Positions 11,826 to 24,174 are shown, numbered from the stretch's first letter. The stretch: DNA of 64,000 bases from Anthopleura xanthogrammica (GCA_964019055.1 OZ025211.1:11506400-11570399); one strand, 5' to 3'. Numbers and translations: made by a program. Notes: generated from the letters alone by a model not told the origin.

Positions 11826-11900
11826 GTCCAATTTCCAATTCGATCACGGAACGAGGGCCACAGGTTTGTTAGCCACTGGCTATACCCTCGTAGGACGTTT
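11826..11900. repeat. 3' fragment of a SINE family (GTTTGTTAGCCACTGGCTA)
   Basis: ATCACGGAACGAGGGCC and GTTTGTTAGCCACTGGCTA match the 3' part of the SINE seen in reverse at 35132-35380. Its head is missing. Confidence 0.4.
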
Positions 11901-12788
11901 TTTTTTTTTTATAAATAAATGTTCCCTTAACTAATCTTTTTATTAGGAATGAGTGTGACTATTTCAATAAAGTTGTCTAAAGATTGTTGTTTGAGTTCGA
12001 ATTCATAAATAACGGAATTCTTATACAAATAAAAAACAAAAGTTAATTAAAAAATTAATTAAGTTATGAACTACAAAAATAATTCTGTTTGAATTCGGCT
12101 GTTTGTTATTTAGTTAACTTATTAATGATGTTATACACTTCTAGCCAATCAAATTACAAACTTCTTGTCTTTGTTTTGTTCTGGAGAATCGACAAAGATG
12201 TGCCATATTTCAATGCCTGGCTGTGTTGTCTGCAACTGATTCAAAGCTGTGTCACTGTACTTAAAAAAAGCTGTTAAATACTCAGGTAAATCTAGCTTAG
12301 GTGTATCTATAAATTCATATATACTCCTTAGACTGTTTTAAGTCAAAACAACAGCAACAATGAAAAATATATAAATTTTAATTCAAGTTGAAAATTTTCA
12401 AACTGAAGACGAAAGGGCGATTCTAGAATAACTCAAGATACGGTTGCTCAACCGAATGCATTTTTATAAATCGTACTAGTGTAGCTTCATTGCTTCGTGC
12501 AATTCTTCGGACTACCTTTTATTCTATTTTTTTCCCCTTAAATTATCGGATGGTCGTGGTTTATTGCTTAGTGCATGTCATGGTGTTTTGAAGTTAGCTG
12601 TGCCTTCAAATTGTTTGTCGGCTTTATAAGATAAAACATGCAATTTTGTAGAAATGAGAGTGAGGATTTCCACACACCTAAAGGGTGCAGAATTTACTTG
12701 TCAAAATTTGAGTTGTATACAAAGATTCATACAAATTTTTTGAAATCTCCTTTTTTCGGTTGATTTTGTCATAGAAATACTAGGAACC

Positions 12789-15700
12789 ATGAGAAGTGTA
12801 TTATTTTCGTGTGGGTTTCCTGTGGTTATTACAGCGATTCTCATTGTCAAAGTAAACACCGAAAACGTCAGTACAAGAAAGAAAATATTTCAAAGAAGTG
12901 CTCAAGGTATTGTATCTTTACGTTGAACTTCTTTCTTTCTATTCTGATGATGGCTTCGGTCCAAACAATTTTCTTTTAAAATTTTAGCTTTTTATAGCCT
13001 TTCTTGCTTTCTTTCTTTTTTCGTCCTTCCTTCCTTGCTTTCAATTTTTGCCTTTTTCTCTTTTTATATTTCTTTGATCGCTTTATCTTTTTCTCTCACT
13101 TTCTTCAATAGACTGTAGTAGGGAAAACTTATTTTTTAATTATCCCATTACTAAACATGATATCCAATAACTGCCACTGACATTTGTAAAGATATTGTTT
13201 GTTTATAACACTTTCATATTGCACTAGTTAACAAACAGTACAAAATTAACAAATTAACGTTTGCCATAAATTTATTTTTTATTTTTTTCTGCCTTGTCTT
13301 AGGAGAAGCTCTCGTTGGTCACGTGATCCAGTCTACTCAGGCCTCCAGTGACATCGATTGCCTCATGGATTGTTCCAGAGAACAGCGTTGTTTGTCATTG
13401 AATTATAAAAGTAACAGAGGTGATGGGAACCCTGTGTGTGAATTAAACGACCAGACGCGGCAGTCTAGGCCCGACTCTGTTGTACCAATGGGCGGATTCT
13501 TCTACTATGGACCAGAGGTGCGTTATATTATTAATGATAAGCAATCTTAACGGATTAAAGACATTTAATTAATCGGCGATAACCAATGACCACCAAACGA
13601 CCAAAAATTCCATATGGTCAGCATCTTTCAATAGCCTACTTCAGAGATATGATTCGCTTCTAAAGCACAACATTTCAATGTGAGGCTTCAAGGATAATGC
13701 TCAGTGAATCATGACAGGTGAATAGAATAAATATAGTCTTAATTAGCACGGAGCCTTCGTACCTTCGCTTGCAAAGCACAAAATTTCAATATGAGGCTTC
13801 AAGGATATTGCCCAGTGAATCATGACAGGAGAATAGAATAAATATAGTCTTAATTAGCACGGAGCCTCGTACTGAAATCTGAGTGTGTGACAAGCCAAGC
13901 ATATTTCGTAAGTGGGCCTTTCTCCCTTCTCACGCGGCGGCCATCCTGGATTCAAAGCGAGGCTTACCACACGTAACTCAGAATTCAAGATGGCTGCGGT
14001 CTGTTCTTACAGTACATTAGTGCTAACGTTACTAAATAAATGAGAATTAACAGTTGAATCCACAATTATGCATAACTTGCATAATGCACTAAACATGCCT
14101 TTATTCACATGTGGTGATGCGTATAACTTCATTAAAGTCAAAAATGCCATATAAAACAGTCTTGTTAAAGTAAAATCCTATCGCAAATGTGACATTACAG
14201 TACCTGATGAATCAGTAAAATAAAATGGCTATAAGATCCATAGTTAATAAAACTGTCGCAATATCGTTTTCTTAACATTAAGTATTTATTCTAGTCTTCT
14301 TGTACGTCTGACCGCTGTCTTAATGGAGGAACATGTCAGCCAGTTATTGATGATCCACACCGAAGATACCAGTGTAAATGTTTACCTGACTTTACTGGAG
14401 AACGTTGTCAAGACAACATAACAGGTTAATATTGTGCCAGAATATTACAGTGCAGATACATTAACCGGGACCACTTGAACAAAACTGGCCAATCAGATAA
14501 CACCTAAAAACAATCCCAATGGGATGAATGAACGCTTCGCTTTTAATTAATCTATTCTTTTGTCTTTTTATTATTTCTTATTGTTTTTTTCTTGTAACCT
14601 TGCCTACCTTGCTCTCATTGGTTATCCATTTTCTATCTTCATCATATATACACTACCTTCCACTCTTATTCTCTCTTTTACTCCGACGAAGGACTAGCGT
14701 CCGAAACGTCAGTAAGTGATCTCTCTTATTTTTTACGGTGTAAAATTTAACTTTTTATCCATACTGTCCTATATCGATTTGGGATAAGTAGACCTTTTAT
14801 AACTGAGTTTTCGTCAGAAATTACACTCATTTCGATTCTGGTGTGAAAGTGTTGTTTACCTAATTAACCCATTTCCTCTCACGGTGGTCCTAATTATTTA
14901 AAGAGAAAACAGTACACTTTAAACAAATGAGCATAATTTTGAATACATGATTTAACTCCTTAATGACTTAAGAGCGAGTGGTCAGCGGTATTTATCGTCA
15001 CACACATGCGACGTTGGGAAGAAGAGTTCAAGCGAAATGATCGCGAGAACGTGATGATCCGATTGGCTAATACTGTAATTTTCAATTCGCTTTCTTTCTA
15101 GTTATTCCCGGTTAGTGTGTCGGCACTGTAACATATCCAGGTATAAAATGGTATGAAACATGTTGTGATTGATCAAAAATCAAACAATTGATTGTAGGTT
15201 TTTTCTTACTCATCAGACTTCGACATCATTTTCCCCAGGCAAAGTGCTTCTGACTACGTTTTGTTGGCCAAAATGCCGCATCAACTGACTAATTTCACAA
15301 TAAGTCTGTTCGTCAATCTCACCAAAGATGTTGATCACACTTTTGTTTCCTACGCAACACCAACTAACCAGAACGCTATTTTTGTGCATCAACGATCATC
15401 AACACTTGGCCTTTGGGTCAATGATTATCAAAGGTAAAAACTATCTTTTACTTTCTACAATTACTCGTTAATACCTTCTTGAGAAATAATGTTGTATTTA
15501 GGCTTTTAATTTTTCATTATACAACGTTTTCTATACCTATAGATTCCGGCCTCCAAAGATAGGTTTGAGGCGACTGACTACTTTTGAACGTTCAATTTGA
15601 GCCCACGATGTGCGCGCGCACAAAAATCGCGCAAAACCGCATAACAACCTTCGAAATTTTATTGAGGAACCATACACGTTTTGAACTTCAACAGGACAAA

Positions 15701-16589
15701 AACCCCGAATTTTGCACGGGACTGTATATTTTTCTTTGAGTTTCCTAAAACAACAGGTAAAAATCAATCTTTTGAGAAAGTTTAAGAAAAACGTAATTAT
15801 TAGAACTTATAAAAAAAAGCGTTTTATGTGATTTTGTTGTTGTCGTTTGAGTACGATTTTCGGTTGATTGAGCTAACAAGAAGCTGAATTTTTAGCTTAT
15901 TTTAAAAACTTTCTTCAAATATTTTTAGTTAGTCTTCAAAAATAATGTTTAAAATAGATGTCCTGAGAAAATTGCTTCCAGAGCTTCTTTGCTAAAGTAG
16001 TCAGTCACCTTAAGTACTAAAGAAAGACTACGATTTTTAGAATACCGCGAGCATTTTAGGCGACGACTTGCTTTACACTTCAACAATATACAAGTTTAAG
16101 ACAAGGACGATCGTATTTCTGAAATCAGAGTTTACATGCTATGCACGTGTCTTATACGTGTCCTTATTGTTTTATAGACGGTTCAGTTCATTCAAGATCA
16201 ATGCTGACGGAGCCTGGCACCACCTAGCCATGACATGGGAGAACACCCAAGGGGCGGCTACTTTATACCTAGATGGCAGAAGTCGTGTTTCTGTACTAAA
16301 CGTTGCCAAAGGACAAATAGTGCAAGCTGACGGCATTGTTGCTATTGGTAACGATCAGGATACTTACGGCAATGGTTTTCTAGATGCAGATGCTCTTTGT
16401 GGCTCTATCTCACGTGTTAATATCTGGAACACGGTTTTACCACAAGATGTCATCAGATCGCTAGCTGGTAAATGTGGGAATGAAGCTGGTGCGACTGTTG
16501 CTTGGAAAGATTTTAGGAAAGGCGCAGCTGGGGTGTCTTATCATGGTGAAGCCAAAGCCATCGTACCTTCAGGATGTAAATACCCATGA
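12789..16589 (+). CDS. PAN-EGF-pentraxin secreted protein, copy 1
   Basis: Five exons (12789-12906, 13303-13517, 14295-14424, 15217-15433, 16178-16589; phases 1,0,1,2) encode 363 residues. Residues 1-25 are a signal peptide, followed by a basic linker. Residues 45-111 form a PAN/apple module with the CLMDCSREQRC cysteine pattern. Residues 112-154 form an EGF module (six Cys, ending CKCLPDFTGERC). Residues 155-363 form a pentraxin fold that opens FDIIFPRQSASDYV and contains WHHLAMTW, in the place of the H-x-C-x-S/T-W pentraxin signature with Cys replaced by Ala, then GNDQDTYG and SRVNIWNTVL. GNDQD aligns with a Ca-binding loop of C-reactive protein. It is probably a secreted Ca-dependent recognition protein. 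An acceptor-like site just before the ATG suggests a non-coding first exon. The next gene is its tandem paralogue. Confidence 0.9.
13655..13875. repeat. Tandem duplication of a ~105-bp unit in intron 2 of PAN-EGF-pentraxin copy 1
   Basis: The blocks AAAGCACA...ATTTCAATGTGAGGCTTCAAG and GAATAAATATAGTCTTAATTAG appear twice in a row. The unit is related to the foldback element at 39367-39534 inside CP2. Confidence 0.55.
15569..16009 (+). repeat. Complete 441-bp MITE with 16-bp TIRs
   Basis: Left end GGCGACTGACTACTTT and right end AAAGTAGTCAGTCACC are near-perfect inverted repeats. It sits wholly inside intron 4 of the first PAN-EGF-pentraxin gene. Truncated relatives are at 6290-6665 and, inverted, at 28100-28382. 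Non-coding. Confidence 0.75.
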
Positions 16590-16665
16590 TATCAATTGGT
16601 ACTCAGAGCTACGTACAAAACAAAGTTGGTTGATTCTAAATTATTGGTCAAAGGACTGACACTCA

Positions 16666-16829
16666 GGGACCGCGGAGCAGGGGGGGCTGGGGGGCTATAG
16701 CCCCCCCAATAATGGGAGCATGCCCCCAAACCCCCTAGGTCTTCCAGTATTTGGTGGTCGTTAGCCCCCCCAATCAAATTATTAGCCCCCCCCCCCCCCC
16801 AATCAAAATTATGCTCCGCGGTCCCTGAC
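16666..16829. repeat. G/C-rich foldback element downstream of PAN-EGF-pentraxin copy 1
   Basis: Ends CAGGGACCGCGGAGCA and TGCTCCGCGGTCCCTG are perfect inverted repeats. GACACT borders both sides (duplication of the target). The interior has G-runs and C-runs that can also pair. Confidence 0.7.
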
Positions 16830-16909
16830 ACTTGGTATTCTTTTGTAACGTATCGTATATTAGTGTGACATTGTATTATACAGCTATTTCAAAAAAAGCT
16901 TGGTAAAGG

Positions 16910-16940
16910 TTTTGTTGCATGTTGCATGTTGCATGTTGCT
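16910..16940. repeat. Short tandem repeat ATGTTGC x4
   Basis: GTTGCATGTTGCATGTTGC repeats a 7-mer about four times, just upstream of a LINE remnant. Confidence 0.6.
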
Positions 16941-17039
16941 TCTCAAGCTTGAGATATATTTTATATTCATATGTAAATAATGACAGCAAGGAAGAAAATA
17001 TGCCTGAAAAACGTGCAGACAAAGTATTGAAAAAGAAAT

Positions 17040-17500
17040 TTTCAGAATTCCATGCTGGTTTACATATGCCTAAATAATCTAGCCCCGGCATACCTATCAA
17101 ATAAATTCCGGTTTTCTAGTCAATTCCATCATTACAATACTAGAAACAAAGATCTGCTCCGTTTACCGTTAGCAAGAACTGCTAAGTACCAATCTTCGTT
17201 TTGCTACAACGGGGCAAAAACATGGAATTCCCTACCTGCCAATATCCGTAATATCTCAACTTTGTTGCCTTTTAAATAGGCACTTAAGTCCTTTTTTCGT
17301 TACTAAACAAAGTTCTTATATTTTCATTAATATATATTTATCTATATACATTTATTATAGTTAATAGTTATAGTTATATCTTTATGTACGTAAACGCAAC
17401 GTGATGTATGTTTTGTGCAGAGCCCCATTTAAACCAGCTATGCTGAACTGGGCATCTCTGCTTAAATGTTGTTCATAAATAAATAAATAAACAAAAATTC
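17040..17500 (+). mobile_element. 5'-truncated LINE 3' end
   Basis: The frame at 17052-17279 reads HHYNTRNKDLLRLPLARTA, then YNGAKTWNSLPANIRN. This is the hallmark C-terminal tail of reverse transcriptase ORF2 in CR1/L2/jockey-like LINEs (Y-x-x-R-x-x...L-x-L-P...GAKxWNSLPxxIR). An in-frame stop follows, then ALKSFFRY, then an AT-rich 3' region ending in (AAATA)n. Only the tail is left, so it is a dead insertion. Confidence 0.75.
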
Positions 17501-17798
17501 CATATTGCTGTGATCTTTCATTGATTAAATTCACATCGCACATACTGAATTTAGGGCAAAACATGCAACGTGCAACAAGACCTTCACCACAGCTAGCCCA
17601 AGCTGGGTTTCTGTGGTGTCATATTTTAAGAAAATGTATGGCGATTAATAAAAAAACCTCAATAAAATCGTCAAAATGTGAAATAAAGTAAAGAAATATT
17701 AGCTGACCTTTGAGAAGTTATACCTCTATCGCCCTGCCTGGTTAATGAGTTTTTTAATGGATCCCCATATTTTGTTGGATATTACCAACAAAACAATT

Positions 17799-17923
17799 AG
17801 ACCCAGTTCAAACGTCGATCTTCTCATGAGCGAAACCTAATAACATCAAAAGAACACCGCCTTATCATCCATTCTTTTCGGTGCATTCGGCTCATAAGAA
17901 GATCGACGTTTGAACTAGGTTTT
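17799..17923. repeat. Small TIR element (AGTTCAAACGTCGATCTTCT)
   Basis: About 125 bp with 20-bp near-perfect inverted ends: AGTTCAAACGTCGATCTTCT and AGAAGATCGACGTTTGAACT. Confidence 0.75.
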
Positions 17924-18019
17924 AGCAACTGTTGCACTTAATTATTTTAAAAGGCCTAGGTTTTTAGATACAAAATTCACGTGCCCGGGTGTGCCCTGTC
18001 CCAGAGTTTTGTTGCTATG

Positions 18020-18020
18020 G

Positions 18021-18058
<38 letters not shown>
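18020..18058. repeat. (GTT)n microsatellite
   Basis: About thirteen GTT triplets. The Cys-rich reading in one frame is an artefact. Confidence 0.95.
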
Positions 18059-18060
<2 letters not shown>

Positions 18061-19206
18061 GTTTGCCACCATATTCAGAACACAGAAATTAGAATTAAAC
18101 CAGCTGCATCAAAGGCGACACAAACGACACACACTAGATTGGTAAAGTACTGTTCATTGTTTGTTCCGTTGTCTGGTGTTGAGTATGGATGCCTAGAATA
18201 TTCACACAAGACTGCAGACGATCGACCAAAACCTGCCCTCGACATGCTAATTACGCAACTGATGTTACGGTAAATACAAAAGCTGTACAGCCTTTTTTCT
18301 TAGGGTCCCAAGAAAACCGATAATTTCAATTCGATAATTGACACCCGATATCCTCATTTACGTTAGCCACTAGCTATCTGGAAAGGATAATGTACGAATT
18401 TCAAAGTTTTCGGCTTCCAAATACCGAACACAATAATCCAGTGGAGATTGATAATGTCCATTTGCAAGTAATTTTGGTATCCCTCCAATTCTATCCCGCG
18501 AATAACGATGTCATTGTGTCAACCTAAATCTCCCTTGAAATCTCACCTGCTAAAAGGTAAACAATAGCACCTACAATAAGAAATAAACGAAAAAACCAAT
18601 CAGTTAAATTTAATTGTTTCTTTCAGACTTTGGTATATTTCTTTTAAGAATATATTCTTATTTTTTAATTAAAGAATTTTCAGGAAGGAAGAAGTGAATA
18701 GTTTCAATGTCAAGTTCGCCATGTGTGGTTAAGTACGGTCAATTCAATGATAATATTTTTTCTCTCAGTGAAATTTGTAAGAAAAGAGATGTTATTAGCT
18801 CAAGATTCCAATTCATTTTCTTTGTCTATTTGCATCTATCGACAGGCGGTAGGTTTTCTTCAAAAATAATAATATTAATTTTTTTTACTGCCATTTGAGA
18901 GAAATTAAATGCCATTTTGTCTCAACAAAAAAAGCCAAATCCAGCTGGTTAATGTAAACGACATTCTGTTCAGTTGTGATTGAAGTTCTACACCAATAAA
19001 ATGTCAGAACCGTTTTCTTATTGTCTTTTATTGTATTTTTAAAACTAAAATGTCATTTATGTACGATGTGGTCTGGCGCCCTGTACTGCCATTGTTGTCA
19101 GTAAAACTGTACACGGTACGTGTATCTAGCCAGCCATCAACTTTCACCAAGTCCGCAGGTAAAACTTTGCTCTAGCTAGTAATTGATGCCTTAAACTATC
19201 CGCTGT

Positions 19207-19424
19207 AATACTCCAGTTTCGAGTTCTCTTTTACGCTGTGTTAGCCTCAAAACCGTGTAATATATTCTTTTATTCAGTAACAGCCCGTGGAAATTCAAGA
19301 GATCTGTGTGTAAAGAAGACAATAAAAATACTTTGAAATTTCAGGAGTTTTATCTAAATTTCTGCATAATTTACGCACAATTGAGGCTAACACAGCGTAA
19401 AAGAGAACTCGAAACGGGAGTATT
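19207..19424. repeat. Foldback element AATACTCC...GGAGTATT
   Basis: Arms of about 44 bp: AGTTTCGAGTTCTCTTTTAC and GTAAAAGAGAACTCGAAAC pair. A related half-copy is at 50530-50600. The rest of 18.3-20.0 kb shows no gene. Confidence 0.75.
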
Positions 19425-20087
19425 GCTATTTTCTATATTTAATCGTCAACACGTTCAGCCCTCGTGGGGGTTGTTGGTAGTCACAATTATTGAATGTACC
19501 GAGAGAGAGAGAAAAAAAGGCGAAACGTATTGAAGTTTTGTAAAATTAATGTAGTTTTAGTTCAGAACACGTTAACTACGTAAATTTATATTTTGAATGC
19601 TATCATGCTGAAAGTAATCTGCAAAAACATAAACGATTTTCATTACCAGAAAGCAAGCATTCCAAATTAAATCCATCTTATAGTCTTTAAATAATTTGAA
19701 TCGTTTTAAGACCTACTTTTCGCCCTGATGATGCACTAGAAGTGCAAAAGCTTGGTAAAATATTGAAAAAAATAGTGGAAGAAACAAACGTAAACAATAT
19801 GGTTATTCCCACGTACAATAACACTTTAGACATAAATCCATCTTGTTCACAATTTTGCATACAAAAAAACTTATTTTCTATAATTTAAATAAATTAAATA
19901 AAAGACTTGTTTCGTATCTAAATATATAACCAAACTTTCAACCATGGAGGCCATTTAAAAGGTTACGAAATTACAAACGCAGATGAAGCCTTATATGTTG
20001 CTTTGAAGTAAATTCCTGCAAACACGAAAATTTTAAATATTTTTATAATTTTTTCGTGATCTTTTCCAAACAGTTTGATCAGGAACC

Positions 20088-22550
20088 ATGAGAAGTGTCT
20101 TGTTTTCGTGTGGGGTTCCTGTGGTTATTACAGCGCTTCTCATTGTCAAAGTAAACACCGAAAACATCAGTACAAGAAAGAAAATATTTCAAAGAAGTGC
20201 TCAAGGTACAAAATTCTTTCTTCTTCAAGTATACTTTCTCCTTATCCAAGTAAACAAGTATAAGAATAAAATGATTATAAAGCAGGCAACCAAATTAGTA
20301 GATTTTCGCTTTTTTTTGTAATTAAAAATGTTTCATAACACTTGCCAACATCAACAACGTCTATAATGAAGCAAGTGAAAATTCCTAATATAACAAATAC
20401 ACCTGTTTTCTGATTTAATATGCATTGTCATCATCATCTTCCTAATCATCATTATAATTAGAAAATAGTTAGTTTATTTATAATCGATAATAAAAGCAAA
20501 ATGAAAGTCTAATTGAAATCTTTCAACTTTCAACTGTAGAAGAAGCTCTCGTTGGTCACGTGATCCAGTCTACTCAGGCCTCCAGTGATATCGATTGCCT
20601 CATGGATTGTTCCAGAGAACAGCGTTGTTTGTCATTGAATTATAAAAGTAACAGAGGTGATGGGAACCCTGTATGTGAATTAAACGATCAGACGCGGCAG
20701 TCTAGGCCCGACTCTGTTGTACCAATGGGCGGATACTACTACTATGGACCAGAGGTGCGTAATATTAATAATGATAAGCCACTGGCAGCAGTCTGTGCAT
20801 ATAGTCAGTGGGAATGTGACCGCAACTGGTTTTACGAATTGACACTGAGAATGATTTATTTGGTTTAGAAATCAGTAATATCTCTTAGTAATACTTCGAT
20901 TTCTGGAATTATGGAATAGTCCCCTTCACAGTTCTCTGTGCCATCTTGAAAGGTAGCCGTGGCGCCCGAGTTTGCATCGAAGCGAGATGGTATCATTGCA
21001 AGGTCACCGTTCGTCTCGCTTCAATGCTAAGGCACAGCTACCTTTCAAGATGGCGCAGGAGACTGTGAAGGAGATTATTAAAAATGAGGCCAAATGACAA
21101 AAATGACGACATATTTCCACATTTTGTTCGAAATATGTCGCGTGGTTCCAGTTGTACACGACCGTTAGAACTGTTGTTTAGGGAATCATATGATGCATGC
21201 ATGTGATTTTTTTATCTGTTTCTAATGTTTGTTTCTTTGCGTTTTTTGCCTTCTATTTTACAACTTATTTATTTTCTAGTCTTCTTGTACGTCTGATCGC
21301 TGTCTTAATGGAGGAACATGTCAGCCAGTTATTGATGATGCACACCGAAGATACCAGTGTCAATGTTTACCTGACTTTACTGGTGAACGCTGTCAATATC
21401 CAGCTCAAGGTTAGTACCGTGCATTGATGATGTAATGTTAAAGTTCTACCAGCTCAGAAATATTGCCCTATTTCAATAGATAGAGATCTCTCCAGCTGAT
21501 TGACACTTTTTTAATAAAAATTATTGACTTGACGACAGTTTTTGTCCTTATACTGGCCAACCCTTTCAGGGAATAATAAAGTCTGTCACCATGTTACACA
21601 TTGGTTTTAGTTGAATATAAGCAGTAAAAAATGCAGTCTCGTCTTTATCTTGATAAAATGTCCTCTTACGCACAGCCTATCCCAACTGTATAAATTCTGG
21701 CTACATCATGAAATGATCATATAAACCCCAGCTCTGCGCAAAAATAACAGCTTCTGCTTTCTGATTGGCTGAAAACCATCGAAAATTTTTAAGACATACA
21801 GTTGTGCATTTGACCTAGAATCGTTAGCTTTCTGTCGTAGACCAAATTTAGAAACTGATGCTCTTGGAAGGGGAAAGTTTTGTTAACATCACTCTTGGCC
21901 TGCAACTGTTTATTTATTTATTCATTAGATTCGCCATTTGATACTAAAATATATTTAAAGGAAAGACAAATAGCCAATGGCTGCGGGCCCAAACAGAAAG
22001 AAAGAAAACAACACATTATACACAAAAATAACTATTTGAGAGTAGATAACTAGTAACAACAAGTAGGAGGACAAGTAAGGTTACGACAGGAGTTACACCT
22101 CGGACAAATTGTCTTAAAACTACGAGGATCTTCAATGTTTAAAGTGTTTTCCAGAGATAAAATGTAATATTTTCTTATTACTGTTTTACAATGTTTTGGA
22201 ATGGAAGAAATCCAGCCAGATGTTAATTTCAATTCTCGCTTTATTTACAGAATTTGACATCAGTTTCCCTCGACAAAGTGCTTCTGATTATGTCTTGTTG
22301 GCCAAAATGCCGCATCAACTGACAAGTTTCACAATAAGTCTGTTCGTCAATCTCACCAAAGATGTTGATCACACTTTTGTTTCATACGCAACACCTTCCT
22401 TTGACAACGCAATTTTTTTCTATCAACGAGGATCAGGACTTCAAGTACGAGTTAATAACATTAAGAGGTAAATCTGACCCATTCTTTAGTAGTATTGGTT
22501 ATCCGAAATAGAAAGATTTTATATATAGGCCATATATATTGGTGATATAT

Positions 22551-22593
<43 letters not shown>

Positions 22594-23720
22594 TCTTTAT
22601 TTAACAAATTAGTAAAAATACATACCAATCAATTTACAAAAAATCTAAAATTTAAGAGATAATATATCTATAACATTTCAATAATAGCTGATTAATATAT
22701 GAATTATATTTAAAATACAGCCTATTAATAAAAGATTCTTTAAAACGCTCTGTATTTATTCTATAAGGTAAAAGACTACTAGTTTTCCTCAGTCTAAAAG
22801 ACGACTCCTTCTTGGTAGGCAGCAGCTCATTTAAAGAATAGCTTGCTTTACTTGCTTTGTGAAAAATAGCGAGGTCAGATTTCTCTACTAGCTCACGCAA
22901 TCAAATTATACCTTTTTGCTCTATCACTATTTTTGACTTTGTGCACTCTAAAAACAATGGGTAAATTCAAAGGTTGTACGGAATTTGAACATCATTAGAA
23001 TTTGAACAAAAGATGCTTGTATTTCATTGTTGTTGAACAATAGTTCTAGTCAGGCCATAGTTGCAACATACGTAAGTGTTATGCATTGGTATGGCCTGAC
23101 TCGTTGTTAATCACAACAATGAAATACAAACATCTTTAGTTCAAATTCTAAAGATGTTCAAATTTCGTACAATCTTTGATCTCACCTATTGTTTTGAAAA
23201 CGCACGAAGTCGAAAATAGTGATAGAGCAAAAAGGTCCATTGTCATGACTAAAGATCACAATTTCAGTGATGTGTTAGCTAATTGCTTGTATGTATTTTT
23301 TTAAGGCAATTCATGTCACAGAACATAAGTGCTGACGGTAGATGGCATCATCTAGCCCTGACATGGGAAAGCTCTTCTGGGTATGTTAGGTTATACATAG
23401 ATGTTTCAGTCAGCATCATTTCATCAAATTTTGCCATGGGACAAACAGTGGAAGCTAACGGCATAGTTGCCATTGGTAACGATCAGGATATTTATGGCAG
23501 TGGTTTTGTAGATTCAGATGCTCTTTGTGGCTCTATCTCACGTGTTAATATCTGGAACACGGTGTTACCACGAGATTTCATCATATCCTTAGCTGATGGT
23601 AAATGTGGGAATGAAGCTGGTACGACTGTTGCTTGGAAAGATTTTAGAAAAGGCGCAGCTGGGGTGTCTTATCATGGTGAAGCCAAAGCCATTGTACCTT
23701 CAGTATGCAAATACCCATGA
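20088..23720 (+). CDS. PAN-EGF-pentraxin secreted protein, copy 2
   Basis: Tandem paralogue of the preceding gene with the same five-exon plan: 20088-20205, 20540-20754, 21280-21409, 22251-22467, 23306-23720. Exons 1-4 have identical lengths to copy 1 (118, 215, 130, 217 nt) and the last is one codon longer; 364 residues. Order: signal peptide, basic linker, PAN module, six-Cys EGF module, pentraxin domain (FDISFPRQSASDYV, WHHLALTW, GNDQDIYG, SRVNIWNTVL). Exon 2 differs from copy 1 at only about six of 215 bases, whereas the pentraxin half has drifted: loop residues after SYATP and the YIDVSVSIISSNFAMG stretch differ. Copies may therefore differ in ligand binding. Probably secreted and Ca-dependent. 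A splice acceptor just before the ATG again suggests a 5' non-coding exon. Confidence 0.9.
20931..21073. repeat. CCCTTCACAGTTC MITE, copy in intron 2 of PAN-EGF-pentraxin copy 2
   Basis: Ends CCCCTTCACAGTTC...GCCATCTTGAAAGGTAGC and GCTACCTTTCAAGATGGCGC...ACTGTGAAGG are long inverted repeats. Other members are at 61705-61911, 63561-63706 and a fragment at 40755-40795. Confidence 0.8.
22552..22905 (-). mobile_element. Probable LINE 3' fragment with (ATT)n tail, minus strand
   Basis: On the minus strand a frame of some 80 residues (RELVEKSDLAIFHKASKAS ... LRKTSSLLPYRINTERFKES) ends in a short 3' region and then an (ATT)n tail at 22552-22592. This is the expected layout of a truncated retroposon. 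Family assignment is tentative. It lies in the last intron of PAN-EGF-pentraxin copy 2 and abuts the next foldback. Confidence 0.45.
22911..23235. repeat. Long foldback element, ~325 bp
   Basis: CCTTTTTGCTCTATCACTAT at the left pairs with ATAGTGATAGAGCAAAAAGG at the right. Pairing continues inwards through GAAATACAA / TTGTATTTC and GTCAGGCCATA / TATGGCCTGAC, so nearly the whole element is a hairpin. Located in intron 4 of PAN-EGF-pentraxin copy 2. Confidence 0.85.
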
Positions 23721-23764
23721 TTTTTTTATTCAGTCCTTGCGCTTTCTTCAGGCTTATTTTATAA

Positions 23765-23965
23765 ATTCCATGCATTTACATCATTGGGTGCGTTACAGCT
23801 TACAAAATGGCATCCAAATCTTATAGGAAATGTATGGGGAATATTGAGCTTCCCTGATTCACGGCGAATAGGGGTTTTATCTACTGTTTGCGCGACTCGA
23901 AATAAAAAACCCACCACAACCTCCTAAATAAACATAAAATCAATCTCGTGTCAAGCGACAATTTT
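23765..23965 (+). repeat. Partial copy of the 720-bp dispersed repeat
   Basis: CTTACAAAATGGC...AATCTTATAGGAAATGTATGGGG and TCAATCTCGTGTCAAGCGAC match the left part of 10673-11395. It lies immediately 3' of PAN-EGF-pentraxin copy 2 and may provide its 3' end. Confidence 0.65.
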
Positions 23966-24124
23966 AATGAAACGCCACACATCATTGCATGAATGCCTGT
24001 GCTCATCTGATTGCTGGTTTAGATACATATGCAGGCTCCTTGTCCTGTAAATATATATGAATTAGCTACCTATCCTCACACCTTACCCTCCCACATACAC
24101 TAAACAACCTCCACCCTAACCTCC

Positions 24125-24169
<45 letters not shown>
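24125..24169. repeat. (CA)n microsatellite
   Basis: About 22 CA units within a C/A-rich tract that repeats ACTAAACAACCTCCACCC on both sides. The rest of 24.0-24.8 kb holds nothing I recognise. Confidence 0.95.

Positions 24170-24174
<5 letters not shown>

Noticed and set aside
17989..18273. Poly-Cys small protein
   Set aside because: Translation of the GTT microsatellite; no supporting exon structure.
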